Assembly (NCBI RefSeq): GCF_000378305.1
Contig: NZ_KB899538.1
Location: 496,001-560,000 of the forward strand
From: Thioalkalivibrio sp. ALJ12
GTDB lineage: Bacteria; Pseudomonadota; Gammaproteobacteria; Ectothiorhodospirales; Ectothiorhodospiraceae
Reading direction: 5' to 3'
DNA: 64,000 nucleotides
Shown: piece after piece, positions 17,858-27,300 of the stretch
Numbering within the stretch: the first letter of the stretch is position 1
How the letters are laid out: every line of letters starts with the position of its first letter
Program-made: the position numbers and the translations under genes
The notes under the pieces: model-generated
Database searches by the model: none
The model's input: only the letters and a program-made list of their open reading frames with translations
Told to the model about the DNA's origin: nothing

Positions 17858-18256
17858 ATGGCCGCTAAGTGCACCCATTATCCCGCCGCCCTCCTGGTCG
17901 GTCTGCTTCTCGCGCCGGCTCTGGCCATTGCCCAGCAGGAGCGCGAGTGGGACGATGCCCCGCCGCCGCCCGAGATGCCGGACGAGGCCGAGGCCGACCC
18001 CGCGCCGCCCGTGCTCGACGAACGCGCGCGCGAGCAGCGGGGCCTGGAAGAGGCTGACATTGTGATCATCGAACGCGACGGGGAGACCCGGCGCGAGTAC
18101 CGCATGGGCGGGCAACTGGTGATGGTGGAGGTGATCCCCGCGGCCGGTCCCTCCTACTACCTGATCGACAGCACCGGCGACGGCCTGCTCGATCGCCGTC
18201 AGCGTGAGCTGGAACCCGATTTCGTACCGCCGTCCTGGGTGATTTTCCAATGGTAA
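17858..18256 (+). CDS. DUF2782 exported protein
   Basis: A 132-aa protein with a signal peptide (MAAKCTHYPAALLVGLL, cleavage near AIAQQ) and an acidic Pro/Glu-rich linker, followed by a small domain (about 65-130) with EYRMGGQLVMVEVIP and YYLIDSTGDG, typical of DUF2782. The ATG at 17858 is preferred to the GTG at 17852, which overlaps the LOG stop. In pseudomonads this family lies between polA and thrB, the same order as here. Function unknown. Confidence 0.8.
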   Translation: MAAKCTHYPAALLVGLLLAPALAIAQQEREWDDAPPPPEMPDEAEADPAPPVLDERAREQRGLEEADIVIIERDGETRREYRMGGQLVMVEVIPAAGPSYYLIDSTGDGLLDRRQRELEPDFVPPSWVIFQW

Positions 18257-19092
18257 TGAACGAACACGACTGCCAGGCCTGTGCCGAGGCCTGCGGGGTG
18301 AGCATCGAGTTTCGCGAGGGCGAGGCCTTGCTGGCGGGGCAGCCCGTGCAGTGCCTGCGTCTGTCGGCGGATGCCGCCTCCGGTATCGAGGCGGCCCTGA
18401 AGGGTGCAGGCATCAGCCCGCTGGCCACCGCTGATGCCGACGGGACGCGGATTCTTTTCCTGGATCAAGGTCAGGCATTGCGCGAACCCCTGTCGGCCGA
18501 GGGCCCCGGAAGCCTCAACGCCCTGGGGGAGCGGGCCGCGAGCTGGCAGGCCCTGCACCCGGCGAGTGCGATGCCGGAGGCCACGGGCTATCGCCGCGGG
18601 GTGCTGCAGCAGCTATTGCGCGAACGCGCCGATGCCCTGGGCCAGACGCTGTTGGCCGACGAGCGGGAGACGCTGGACGCCGAACTCCACCACCAGAGCC
18701 TCTATCGTTTCGAGGATCTGCCGCTGGCCGGGAGCTACTGGCACTCGGTGCGGGTCTATTCGGAAGGGGCCGGGCTCGCGGATCTGGTGATGCCGCCGGC
18801 GCCGGTGCCCGCTTTCTGGCAGCTCGCGCGCATCGCATTGGCGATTGCGGTGGACGAGGCCGGCGAGATTCGAGCCGATGCCTACCGCGCGTTGCTTGCG
18901 GGCTACCATGCCAGACGCCCGTTGGCCGCGATCGAGCGCGGGGCCGCACCGACATTGCTGCGCCTGGCCGCACTGGACGACTGGATCGGTCGTCGCGAAT
19001 CCGGCGCGACGGGCGAGGCCGAACGCCAGCGGCTCGTTGCGCTGCAGGGGCACGCCGCCCGTGTGCAGGGCATGTGGGTACGTGCCGCGTAG
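18256..19092 (+). CDS. degenerate ThrB-like (homoserine kinase) protein
   Basis: A 278-aa protein sharing the start of its frame with the DUF2782 stop (TAATG; an alternative ATG is at 18250). It follows the layout of ThrB-type homoserine kinases (APH fold). Residues 47-85 fit the hinge region, 88-101 the 'ALG..A..W..LH' helix, and 192-246 the C-terminal 'LAIAV...RALLAGY..RRPL...LLRLAAL..W' block. Where ThrB has the catalytic HADLFRDN loop, this protein reads HSVRVYSE at 163-170, so the catalytic Asp and the metal Asn are gone. It is probably non-catalytic. The position after polA-DUF2782 is the usual thrB locus. Confidence 0.55.
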   Translation: MNEHDCQACAEACGVSIEFREGEALLAGQPVQCLRLSADAASGIEAALKGAGISPLATADADGTRILFLDQGQALREPLSAEGPGSLNALGERAASWQALHPASAMPEATGYRRGVLQQLLRERADALGQTLLADERETLDAELHHQSLYRFEDLPLAGSYWHSVRVYSEGAGLADLVMPPAPVPAFWQLARIALAIAVDEAGEIRADAYRALLAGYHARRPLAAIERGAAPTLLRLAALDDWIGRRESGATGEAERQRLVALQGHAARVQGMWVRAA

Positions 19093-19126
19093 GTGGCTCG
19101 GGGGTTTCGGCCCAAGGAGATCGACG

Positions 19127-19780
19127 ATGAACAAGGTCTGGGTGCTGTTTCTAGTCGCGATGTGCCTGCCGGCGCTCACCCAGGCCGAGGTCTATCGCTG
19201 GACTGACGACCAGGGCAATGTGCACTTTGGCGACCGTCCTCCCGAGGGCAGCGCCAGCGAGTCGGTCGATGTACGTGAGCCCATGCGCGGGGTGCCGCTC
19301 GAGGGTGCCCGAGAGATCCTTGAACGTCCGGTGCGGCCTCAGCAAGAGGAGGCCGATGCCAGTGGCTACGAACGCGTCGCGATTACGCAGCCGGAGGACG
19401 GGGCCGGCGTGCGTGCCAATGACGGCAATGTCACCGCCGAGGTGGCGCTGGAGCCCGCCCTGGATACCGAGGCCGGCCATCGCGTCGTCTGGCTGCTGAA
19501 CGGCGAGGAGGCTGGCGACAGCACCGGCTCCAGTATCACCTTCGAGGGGCTCAACCGCGGCGAATACAGCCTGCAGGCGCGAGTAGAAGACGACGCCGGG
19601 CAGGAGCTCGCCAGCAGCGACACCATCCAGTTCAACGTGCTGCGCATCGCGATCCCGCGCGAACAGCAGCAACAACAGCGCCCGCAGCAATTCCCCCAGG
19701 GCGGCGCCCCGCAGGCCCCTCGGGCCCCCCAGGCCCCGCGCGCACCTCAGCCCCAGGTCCAGCAGATTCCGCAGAACTAG
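19127..19780 (+). CDS. DUF4124 exported protein
   Basis: A 217-aa exported protein. The signal peptide covers about residues 1-20 (MNKVWVLFLVAMCLPALTQA). It is followed directly by the DUF4124 motif VYRWTDDQGNVHFGDRPP. The middle part (about 80-175) resembles an Ig-like or cadherin-like beta domain. The tail is Gln-rich and ends in PQAPRAP-type repeats. The ATG at 19127 follows an AAGGAGA site. A DUF4124 gene before ntrBC is a common gammaproteobacterial arrangement. Function unknown. Confidence 0.8.
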   Translation: MNKVWVLFLVAMCLPALTQAEVYRWTDDQGNVHFGDRPPEGSASESVDVREPMRGVPLEGAREILERPVRPQQEEADASGYERVAITQPEDGAGVRANDGNVTAEVALEPALDTEAGHRVVWLLNGEEAGDSTGSSITFEGLNRGEYSLQARVEDDAGQELASSDTIQFNVLRIAIPREQQQQQRPQQFPQGGAPQAPRAPQAPRAPQPQVQQIPQN

Positions 19781-19786
19781 TCGGCC

Positions 19787-19844
19787 GCACCAACTCCGTG
19801 CGCATTCTGCCCCAATATGGTGCCGTATTTGCACTATAATGGGG
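19787..19844 (+). promoter_or_regulatory. candidate ntrBC regulatory region
   Basis: GCACCAACTCCGTGC at 19787-19801 matches the NtrC half-site spacing of the enterobacterial glnA enhancer (GCACCA-N3-TGGTGC) at 12 of 15 positions. Downstream, an imperfect 14-bp inverted repeat (19810-19823 with 19831-19844, 12 of 14 paired) carries GGTGC/GCAC halves. A perfect TATAAT lies at 19835-19840 within its right arm, without a good -35. Autoregulation of ntrBC is the simplest reading. Confidence 0.45.
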
Positions 19845-19956
19845 CGGTGCTTGGTGATTGCCGCCACGGCCGCCTTGCCTGGGCGCTCTCCTGCCCGCGG
19901 ATGATCCACCCTGTGCTGTGCCCCTGTTTGGCGCGATTCCTGCTTGAGGCCCGTTG

Positions 19957-21054
19957 ATGAACAATCCTGTTGCCAAGCCCGCCCCAGCGCCATGGCCCTG
20001 GTGGGACGACCTGTCAACTGCCGTGCTGGTGACGGATGGCGAGCTGCGCCTGGTCAGCCTGAACAGTGCGGCCGAGGTCCTGCTGGGGCTTAGCCGCGAG
20101 CGTATCGTCGGCCACGGACTGGGGCAGTGCCTCAGGCTCGACCGCAGCCTGTCCAATCGGCTGCGGTCGGTGTTGTCACTCGATCAGCCGATTACCCTGC
20201 GCGCCCGACAGATGGAGCCACTGCGCGCCGAGCCCTTCCTGGCGGACATCACCATCACGCCTCTGCGCGGTGACGATGGCCGCGAGCCACAACTCTTGTT
20301 TGAACTTAACGCCATTGATCGCCATGAACGGATCAGTCGCGAGGAACAGCTGCAAAAGCAGCAGGCGATCACGCGTGCGGTGACCCGGGGGCTGGCCCAC
20401 GAGATCAAGAACCCGCTGGGCGGCCTGCGCGGGGCGGCGCAGCTATTGGCCAGCGAGCTGGATGACGACGGGCTGAAGGAATACACCGGCATCATCATTC
20501 GCGAGGCGGACCGGCTGCGCAGCCTGGTCGATCGCATGCTGGGCCCGAACAACCTGCCCCGCCTCGAGGCCGTAAACCTCCACGAGGTGCTGGAGCACGT
20601 GCGCGGCCTGGTCAGTGTGCAACTGCCGCTGGGTCTGAAGATCCGCGGCGACTACGACCCGAGCATCCCGGATGTGCAGGCCGACCGCGACATGCTGGTG
20701 CAGGCCATCCTGAATCTGGTGCAGAACGCGGTGCAGGCGTTGAGCGAGGGCGGCGAGATCACCCTGGTCTCGCGCGTACTGCGCCAGTACACCATTTCCG
20801 GTCACCGCCACCGCCTGGTGGCACGCCTGAGCGTGCGCGACAACGGCCCGGGCATCCCGGAGGAGATCCGCGAGCGCATCTTCTTCCCGATGGTGACCGG
20901 CCGCGCCGCGGGCACCGGCCTGGGCCTGCCCATCGCCCAGAGCCTGATCCAGTTGCACAACGGACTCATTGAATGCCGTTCGCGACCGGGCAGCACCTCG
21001 TTCGACATCCTGCTGCCGATCGAACCCCAAAATGCCAAGGAGGCCGGCAACTGA
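19957..21054 (+). CDS. ntrB: nitrogen regulation sensor kinase NtrB
   Basis: Cytosolic histidine kinase/phosphatase that sets NtrC phosphorylation according to nitrogen status, normally through PII. 365 aa. An N-terminal PAS domain spans about 15-125. The H-box GLAHEIKNPLGG places the phospho-accepting His at 148. An HATPase domain follows with N-box NLVQNAVQA, then DNGPGIP and GTGLGLP. The ATG at 19957 follows an in-frame TTG at 19954. Its stop overlaps the ntrC start, as expected for a coupled pair. Confidence 0.95.
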   Translation: MNNPVAKPAPAPWPWWDDLSTAVLVTDGELRLVSLNSAAEVLLGLSRERIVGHGLGQCLRLDRSLSNRLRSVLSLDQPITLRARQMEPLRAEPFLADITITPLRGDDGREPQLLFELNAIDRHERISREEQLQKQQAITRAVTRGLAHEIKNPLGGLRGAAQLLASELDDDGLKEYTGIIIREADRLRSLVDRMLGPNNLPRLEAVNLHEVLEHVRGLVSVQLPLGLKIRGDYDPSIPDVQADRDMLVQAILNLVQNAVQALSEGGEITLVSRVLRQYTISGHRHRLVARLSVRDNGPGIPEEIRERIFFPMVTGRAAGTGLGLPIAQSLIQLHNGLIECRSRPGSTSFDILLPIEPQNAKEAGN

Positions 21055-22490
21055 TGGACCCCATCGTCTGGATCATTGACGACGACGACTCGATCCGCTG
21101 GGTGCTGGATCGCGCCCTGCAGCGCGCCGGTATCAATGTGCGCGGGTTCGAGACGGCCGACGCGGCCTGGGCTGCGCTGGAGACTGACGAGGCCCCGGAT
21201 ACGGTGGTGGCCGACATCCGCATGCCGGGGCTGAACGGCCTCGATTTTCTCGCCCGTATGCAGACCCGCCCGGATCCGCCACCGGTCATCATCATGACGG
21301 CGTTTTCGGATCTCGAGAGCGCGGTCGGCGCTTACCAGACCGGGGCTTTCGAGTATCTGCCCAAGCCGTTCGATGTCGACGAGGCCGTGGCCCTTGTTCA
21401 GCGTGCGCTGGAGGCGCGGGCGACTGCGCAGCAAAATGCCGAGGGTGGCGCCAGGATCGAGGACACCCCCATCATCGGCGAGGCGCCGGCGATGCAGGAG
21501 ATGTTCCGCGCGATCGGGCGTCTGTCGCGCAGCAATATCACCGTACTGATCAACGGCGAGTCCGGCACTGGCAAGGAGCTGGTCGCGAGGGCCCTGCACC
21601 AGCACAGCCCGCGGGCCGATCAGCCATTGATCGCGTTGAACACCGCCGCGATCCCGAAAGACCTGCTGGAGAGCGAGCTGTTCGGTCATGAGCGTGGCGC
21701 CTTTACCGGCGCCAGCCAGAGCCGCAAGGGCCGCTTTGAGCAGGCCGATGGCGGCACACTGTTCCTCGACGAGATCGGCGACATGCCGTTCGACCTGCAG
21801 ACGCGTTTGCTGCGGGTGCTGGCGGACGGAACCTTCTATCGCGTCGGTGGGCATACCCCGATCCGGGTGGATGTGCGCATCATCGCCGCCACCCACCAGG
21901 ACCTCGAGGAGCGCGTGCGCGCCGGGCTGTTCCGCGAGGATCTGTTCCATCGCCTGAACGTGATCCGTATCCATGTGCCGTCGTTGCGCGAGCGCCCGGA
22001 GGACATCCCGCTGCTGGTGCAGCACTTCATGGCCGAGGTGGCGTGCGAACTGGGGGTCGAGGCGAAGACCATGCGGCCGGAGGTGGTGCGCGAGCTGCAG
22101 CGTCTGCCCTGGCCGGGTAATGTTCGCCAGCTGGAGAACACCTGTCGCTGGCTGACGGTCATGGCCTCGGGACGTGAGGTGCACCTGGACGACCTTCCGG
22201 CCGAGCTGCATCAGGATGCGCCGCCCATGGAGACCCACGGAGGCCTGTCGGACGCGCAGATGGCCACGCCGCGTGACTGGACCAGCGAGCTGGCCCAGGT
22301 CGCTCGGCAGCACTGGCAACAGGGCGAGCGCGACCTGCTCGGCCGGGTTCTGCCACAACTGGAGCGTACGGTGATTCGCGAGGCGCTGAATGTGACCGGT
22401 GGGCATCGCCAGCAGGCCGCTGCCCTGCTGGGCTGGGGCCGCAACACCCTGACTCGCAAGATTCAGGAGCTGGGCATCGACGACGAGTAG
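21054..22490 (+). CDS. ntrC: nitrogen regulator NtrC (sigma-54 activator)
   Basis: Response regulator that activates sigma-54 promoters of nitrogen-assimilation genes. 478 aa. The receiver domain (1-120) carries the acidic pocket DDDD at 9-12 and phospho-Asp D54. The AAA+ domain (about 140-380) has Walker A GESGTGKE at 168-175 and the sigma-54-contacting GAFTGA at 215-220. A Fis-type helix-turn-helix ends the protein ([20 protein letters not shown]). The ATG at 21054 overlaps the ntrB TGA by one base. Confidence 0.96.
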   Translation: MDPIVWIIDDDDSIRWVLDRALQRAGINVRGFETADAAWAALETDEAPDTVVADIRMPGLNGLDFLARMQTRPDPPPVIIMTAFSDLESAVGAYQTGAFEYLPKPFDVDEAVALVQRALEARATAQQNAEGGARIEDTPIIGEAPAMQEMFRAIGRLSRSNITVLINGESGTGKELVARALHQHSPRADQPLIALNTAAIPKDLLESELFGHERGAFTGASQSRKGRFEQADGGTLFLDEIGDMPFDLQTRLLRVLADGTFYRVGGHTPIRVDVRIIAATHQDLEERVRAGLFREDLFHRLNVIRIHVPSLRERPEDIPLLVQHFMAEVACELGVEAKTMRPEVVRELQRLPWPGNVRQLENTCRWLTVMASGREVHLDDLPAELHQDAPPMETHGGLSDAQMATPRDWTSELAQVARQHWQQGERDLLGRVLPQLERTVIREALNVTGGHRQQAAALLGWGRNTLTRKIQELGIDDE

Positions 22491-22496
22491 GGCAGA

Positions 22497-23489
22497 TCAG
22501 GTCGTGGGGTCTTCCGGGGCCGGGGCGGCGCAGGCGGAGATCGCGCTGTTGAGCTGCAGGCTCCCGGTCAGCTCGCTGACCTGCTGGATGCCGTGGCGAT
22601 CCATGTAGTCGCGGATGCCGTCCAGGATCTTCGGCAGGCACAGCGGATCGTAGAACAGCCCGGTACCCACGCCCACGGTGCTGGCGCCCGCGATCAGGAA
22701 TTCCAGCGCGTCGCGCGCATTCATCACGCCGCCCTGGCCGATGATCGGGACATTATGCGGTGCGGCCACCTGATAGACCTGCTGTACTTTCAGCAGCGCG
22801 ATCGGCTTGATCGCCGGGCCGGAGAGTCCGCCCTGGTTGTTGCCGATCACCGCGCGGCGGTTTTCCACGTCGACGGCCATCCCCATCAGGGTGTTGATCA
22901 CGGCAAACCCGTCGGTCCCGGCATCGATGCAGCGGCGGGCATTCTCGGCGATGTCGGTCTGGTTGGGCGACAGCTTGGTGATCAACGGCTTGGAGGTCAC
23001 GGAGCGGCAGGCCTCGACCACGCGCGCCGACATCTCCGGGTCGTTGCCGAACGCCACGCCGCCTTCTTTCACGTTGGGGCAGGAGATATTGATCTCGATG
23101 GCATCGATCGGCGAGTCGTCGAAACGCCGGGTGACCTCGACGTACTCCTCGATCGTGGAGCCCGAGACGTTGGCGAAAAAGCGCGTCTCCTCGAAATCCA
23201 GTGCGGGCAGGATCTCGTCCACCACCCGGTCCACGCCCGGATTCTGCAGGCCGATCGCATTCAGCATGCCGTCGGGCGTCTCGTAGACGCGGTGCGGCGG
23301 GTTGCCCAGTCGCGCCTGGCCGGTCGTGCCCTTCAGGCAGATCGCACCCGCGTCGCGGTTGGAGAACCCGGCGACCCGGGTGTATTCCTCGCCAAAGCCG
23401 ACACAGCCGGACAGCAGCACCAGCGGCGTGTTCAAATGCAGCCCGCAGAAATCAACGGCCAGCCGCGGATCGGTGCGCGAATCACTCAT
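22497..23489 (-). CDS. pyrD: dihydroorotate dehydrogenase, class 1
   Basis: Flavoprotein oxidising dihydroorotate to orotate in pyrimidine synthesis, 330 aa. The active-site base is a cysteine, C137 in [11 protein letters not shown], which marks class 1 rather than the membrane class 2 usual in gammaproteobacteria. The phosphate/FMN loops GQGGV and GVGTG are present. Class 1B enzymes need the PyrK iron-sulfur partner, which is not adjacent. The start codon overlaps that of trmL on the opposite strand (CATG at 23487-23490). Confidence 0.88.
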   Translation of the reverse strand: MSDSRTDPRLAVDFCGLHLNTPLVLLSGCVGFGEEYTRVAGFSNRDAGAICLKGTTGQARLGNPPHRVYETPDGMLNAIGLQNPGVDRVVDEILPALDFEETRFFANVSGSTIEEYVEVTRRFDDSPIDAIEINISCPNVKEGGVAFGNDPEMSARVVEACRSVTSKPLITKLSPNQTDIAENARRCIDAGTDGFAVINTLMGMAVDVENRRAVIGNNQGGLSGPAIKPIALLKVQQVYQVAAPHNVPIIGQGGVMNARDALEFLIAGASTVGVGTGLFYDPLCLPKILDGIRDYMDRHGIQQVSELTGSLQLNSAISACAAPAPEDPTT

Positions 23490-23952
23490 GCTTCACATCG
23501 TCCTTTATGAACCGGAAATCCCGCCGAACACGGGCAATATTATTCGTCTGGCGGCCAACACCGGGGCGGCGTTGCACCTGATCCATCCGCTCGGCTTCGA
23601 GCTGGATAGCGCCCGGGCGCGCCGCGCCGGGCTCGACTATCACGAGCTGGCCCGGGTGCAAGAGTATGACAGCCTCGAACGGTGGCGGGAATCGATCCGG
23701 CCGCAGCGCGAGTTCGCCCTGACCACGCGCGGGCAGGCCCGTTACGACCAGGCCGGGTTCCAGTCCGGTGATGCCCTGTTGTTTGGGCCGGAGACCCGCG
23801 GACTGCCCCAAGCGGTACTCGACGCACTGCCTCCCGAACAGCGATTGCGTCTGCCCATGCAGCCCGATAGCCGCAGCCTGAACCTCTCCAACGCGGTGGC
23901 CGTGGTCGTCTACGAGGCCTGGCGCCAACTCGGTTTTCCGGGCGGGGTCTAG
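23488..23952 (+). CDS. trmL: tRNA (cytidine/uridine-34-2'-O)-methyltransferase TrmL
   Basis: SPOUT-family methyltransferase of 154 aa that 2'-O-methylates the wobble base of tRNA-Leu isoacceptors. The sequence opens [18 protein letters not shown] and carries [11 protein letters not shown] and the knot motif [13 protein letters not shown], all characteristic. The ATG at 23488 shares bases with the divergent pyrD start codon, leaving no intergenic space. Any promoter must lie inside pyrD. Confidence 0.94.
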   Translation: MLHIVLYEPEIPPNTGNIIRLAANTGAALHLIHPLGFELDSARARRAGLDYHELARVQEYDSLERWRESIRPQREFALTTRGQARYDQAGFQSGDALLFGPETRGLPQAVLDALPPEQRLRLPMQPDSRSLNLSNAVAVVVYEAWRQLGFPGGV

Positions 23953-24070
23953 GGTCCGATGTGCTGGGCAGGACGCCGTGCTTTGCTCTAAGCTCGAAGG
24001 CGTGGCTCACGGCTGCGGGACCCCCAGTTGGGTCTTCTGCGCGGCTCCAATAAGAAGGGGTTCGGGATTC

Positions 24071-24943
24071 ATGGTTTCTGCTTTTCGATCGTTCTGCCTG
24101 CTGGCCGCCACCAGCCTCCTCGTCTCGCCGCTCGCCGCGGATGAACCCACCGGTTCTGACAACTGGTGGTGGGATGACGACTGGTGGGAAGACGGCGTGC
24201 TGTATTCCGATCTCGAGAATCACGAGGTCGAGATCGAGCGATTCGAGTATGAGCGCGACGGCGTGGACATCCCGGCGCTGGTGGCGCGCCCCGCCGATGG
24301 CGAGGCCTATCCCGCGATCCTCTGGGCCCATGGCCGGCGCGGGCTGGACGATCTGGCGATCCTGCATGTGAAGCGCCTGGCCGCGCGCGGCTTCGTGGTG
24401 ATGGCGCCGGACATGTACACCGGCCGTTTCATGGAAAGCCATCCGCTGGATCATGACTACGAGCTGGAGGGCGACCTGAACAAGGGATTGGATGTCCTGC
24501 TCGAGCGTGACGACATCGTCGGTGACCGGGCCTGCCTGGTCTCCATCACGCGCGGGGGCTACAAGACGCTTAAGGTGGCCGTGACCTTTGAGCGGCAGGT
24601 CGAGGATGTTGCCTGCTGGGCCGGCTACTACCCGCACCTGCAGGACCCGAACCTCGGCGAGCCGCACCAGGTGTATCGCTACGCCAACGAGGTCAATCAG
24701 CTCGAGATCCCGATGATGATCCTGATCGGCGACGAAGAGCAGTATCAGCGCCACCGGACCGCGAAGATGGCCGCGGACGGTCTGGAAAGCCGCGGCGGTG
24801 ATGTGACCTGGATCGAATATCCAGGCGTTGGCCGCGGCTTCGATTTTCGCAATGGCAGCAACCGCACCTTCGCCGACGATCTCGCCTCTCGTGACGCGAT
24901 GATCCGGGTCACCCGCTTTGTGAACCAGCATCTGCGCGACTGA
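24071..24943 (+). CDS. secreted dienelactone-hydrolase-like protein, probably inactive
   Basis: A 290-aa exported protein (signal peptide about 1-23) with an acidic tryptophan-rich stretch at 31-40. It continues as an alpha/beta-hydrolase related to dienelactone hydrolase, with AILWAHGRRG and a 'GxxRGFDF' C-terminal block. The nucleophile elbow, normally G-x-C/S-x-G-G, reads SITRGG with Thr at 160, and the catalytic His of 'GAGHGF' is Arg at 255. Both triad positions are therefore lost. The ATG at 24071 follows an AAGGGG site. A non-enzymatic role is likely. Confidence 0.75.
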   Translation: MVSAFRSFCLLAATSLLVSPLAADEPTGSDNWWWDDDWWEDGVLYSDLENHEVEIERFEYERDGVDIPALVARPADGEAYPAILWAHGRRGLDDLAILHVKRLAARGFVVMAPDMYTGRFMESHPLDHDYELEGDLNKGLDVLLERDDIVGDRACLVSITRGGYKTLKVAVTFERQVEDVACWAGYYPHLQDPNLGEPHQVYRYANEVNQLEIPMMILIGDEEQYQRHRTAKMAADGLESRGGDVTWIEYPGVGRGFDFRNGSNRTFADDLASRDAMIRVTRFVNQHLRD

Positions 24944-24977
24944 GTTCTCCCTCGACTTCCTCCCCTGGCCTGCGAGC

Positions 24978-25010
24978 CGGCACCACCGACCCATCGGGTT
25001 GGTGGTGCCG
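24978..25010 (+). terminator. strong hairpin after the hydrolase-like gene
   Basis: A 15-bp stem (10 perfect GC-rich pairs plus five inner pairs) with a 3-base loop lies 35 bases past the stop at 24943. The downstream sequence is only moderately T-rich (TTGTGCCTTC), so termination may be Rho-assisted. Confidence 0.5.
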
Positions 25011-25180
25011 TTGTGCCTTCAGGTCCTCTCAGGTCAATAAGTCTTTGATAATACAATTAAACGTTTCCGTGCGGAGAGTGCGGAATTTGCTATCTTCGGG
25101 CCTTATGTCACTGAGATGCCCGGTCGTTGCGCGGCCGATTCACGGTTGGAACGCACTAAAGTCGCAGAAGGAGGACGAAG

Positions 25181-26389
25181 ATGGCCAAGGTTCTGATCGC
25201 CCAGGGTGGAGGCCCGACGGCGGTAATCAATCAATCCATGGTGGGCGCAGTCCTGGAAGCCCGGAAATTTACCGACGTCGAGCTGGTATACGGGGCCTTC
25301 CACGGGGTCCGCGGGATCATCGACGAGGAGTTCCTGGACCTGACCCAGGAGACCACCCACAATCTGGAGATGGTCGCGCGGACGCCCTCCTCGGCGCTGG
25401 GCTCTACGCGTGACAAGCCGGATCTCGACTACTGCAAGGAGATCTTCAAGGTCCTGAAGGCCCACGAGATCACCTACTTCTTCTATATCGGTGGCAACGA
25501 CTCCTCCGACACGGTGCGTATCGTCAGCGAGGAGGCGCGCAAGGCCAACTATCCGATGCGTTGCGTGCATATCCCGAAGACGATCGACAACGACCTGGTG
25601 GAGAACGACCATACGCCGGGCTTCCCGTCCGCAGCGCGTTTCGTGGCCCAGGCCTTCGTCGGCGCCAACCTCGACAACTATGCCCTGCCGGGAATCTATC
25701 TGGCGGTGGTCATGGGCCGCCATGCCGGGTTCCTGACCGCGGCCTCCGCCCTCGGGAAGAAATTCCCGGACGACGGGCCCCACCTGATCTACGTGCCCGA
25801 ACGCGTATTCGAAGTCGACCGCTTCCTGTCGGACGTCAAGGCGACCATGGACCGTTACGGGCGCTGCGTGATCGCGGTCAGCGAGGGGATCCATGACGCG
25901 GACGGTGAGCCGATCGCGACCAAGCTCGCCAAGGACGTGGAGAAGGATGCCCACGGTAATGTTCAGCTCTCGGGCACCGGCGCCCTGGCCGACATGCTCT
26001 GTGGCGAGATCCGGGACAAGCTGGGGGTCAAGCGCGTACGCGGCGACACCTTCGGCTATCTGCAGCGTGCCTTTATTGGCTGTGTCTCGGACGTCGACCA
26101 GCGCGAGGCCCGGGAAGTGGGCGAGAAGGCCGTGCAGTTTGCGATGTGGCAGGGCCGCGACGGCTCGGTCGCGATCAAGCGTACCGGCTTTTATTCGGTG
26201 GACTACGAGTACGTGCCGCTGGAGGCCGTCGCTGGCAAGACCAAGGTCATGCCGGACGAGTTCATCGATGCCTCGGGCACCGACGTCACCGACGCCTTCC
26301 GGATGTATCTGCGTCCGCTGCTGGGCTCGGGCATGCCGGATGCCTACCGCCTGCGTCAGAACAAGGTGACCAAGGTGCTCGGTCGCTAA
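25181..26389 (+). CDS. pfp: pyrophosphate-dependent 6-phosphofructokinase
   Basis: Reversible PPi-linked phosphorylation of fructose 6-phosphate, 402 aa. The N-terminal GGGPTAVIN loop and the catalytic PKTIDND at 132-138 are present. The GGNDS motif at 104-108 has Asp where ATP-dependent enzymes have Gly, the residue linked to PPi rather than ATP use. In autotrophs with a Calvin cycle this enzyme can also act on sedoheptulose phosphates. A good AAGGAGG-type ribosome site precedes the ATG at 25181. Single gene with its own terminator. Confidence 0.9.
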   Translation: MAKVLIAQGGGPTAVINQSMVGAVLEARKFTDVELVYGAFHGVRGIIDEEFLDLTQETTHNLEMVARTPSSALGSTRDKPDLDYCKEIFKVLKAHEITYFFYIGGNDSSDTVRIVSEEARKANYPMRCVHIPKTIDNDLVENDHTPGFPSAARFVAQAFVGANLDNYALPGIYLAVVMGRHAGFLTAASALGKKFPDDGPHLIYVPERVFEVDRFLSDVKATMDRYGRCVIAVSEGIHDADGEPIATKLAKDVEKDAHGNVQLSGTGALADMLCGEIRDKLGVKRVRGDTFGYLQRAFIGCVSDVDQREAREVGEKAVQFAMWQGRDGSVAIKRTGFYSVDYEYVPLEAVAGKTKVMPDEFIDASGTDVTDAFRMYLRPLLGSGMPDAYRLRQNKVTKVLGR

Positions 26390-26459
26390 TAGCAAGAAAG
26401 CCCCTGGTCCCGTGTCCGGGCCCAGGGGCGGCAGGCGCGGGGCCGTGGCCCCAATCAAG

Positions 26460-26492
26460 ACGACCCGCTCGGAATACCAGGCGGGTCGTTTT

Positions 26493-26494
<2 letters not shown>
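26460..26494 (+). terminator. Rho-independent terminator of pfp
   Basis: A 9-bp stem ACGACCCGC/GCGGGTCGT is followed by six T at 26489-26494. The T-run overlaps the stop codon of the convergent adk gene. A second hairpin without T-run lies just before it at 26401-26428. Confidence 0.88.
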
Positions 26495-27260
<766 letters not shown>

Positions 27261-27300
27261 TTATGTGACACCCGCCCCCTGCAAGGAGTCACCGACCGTT

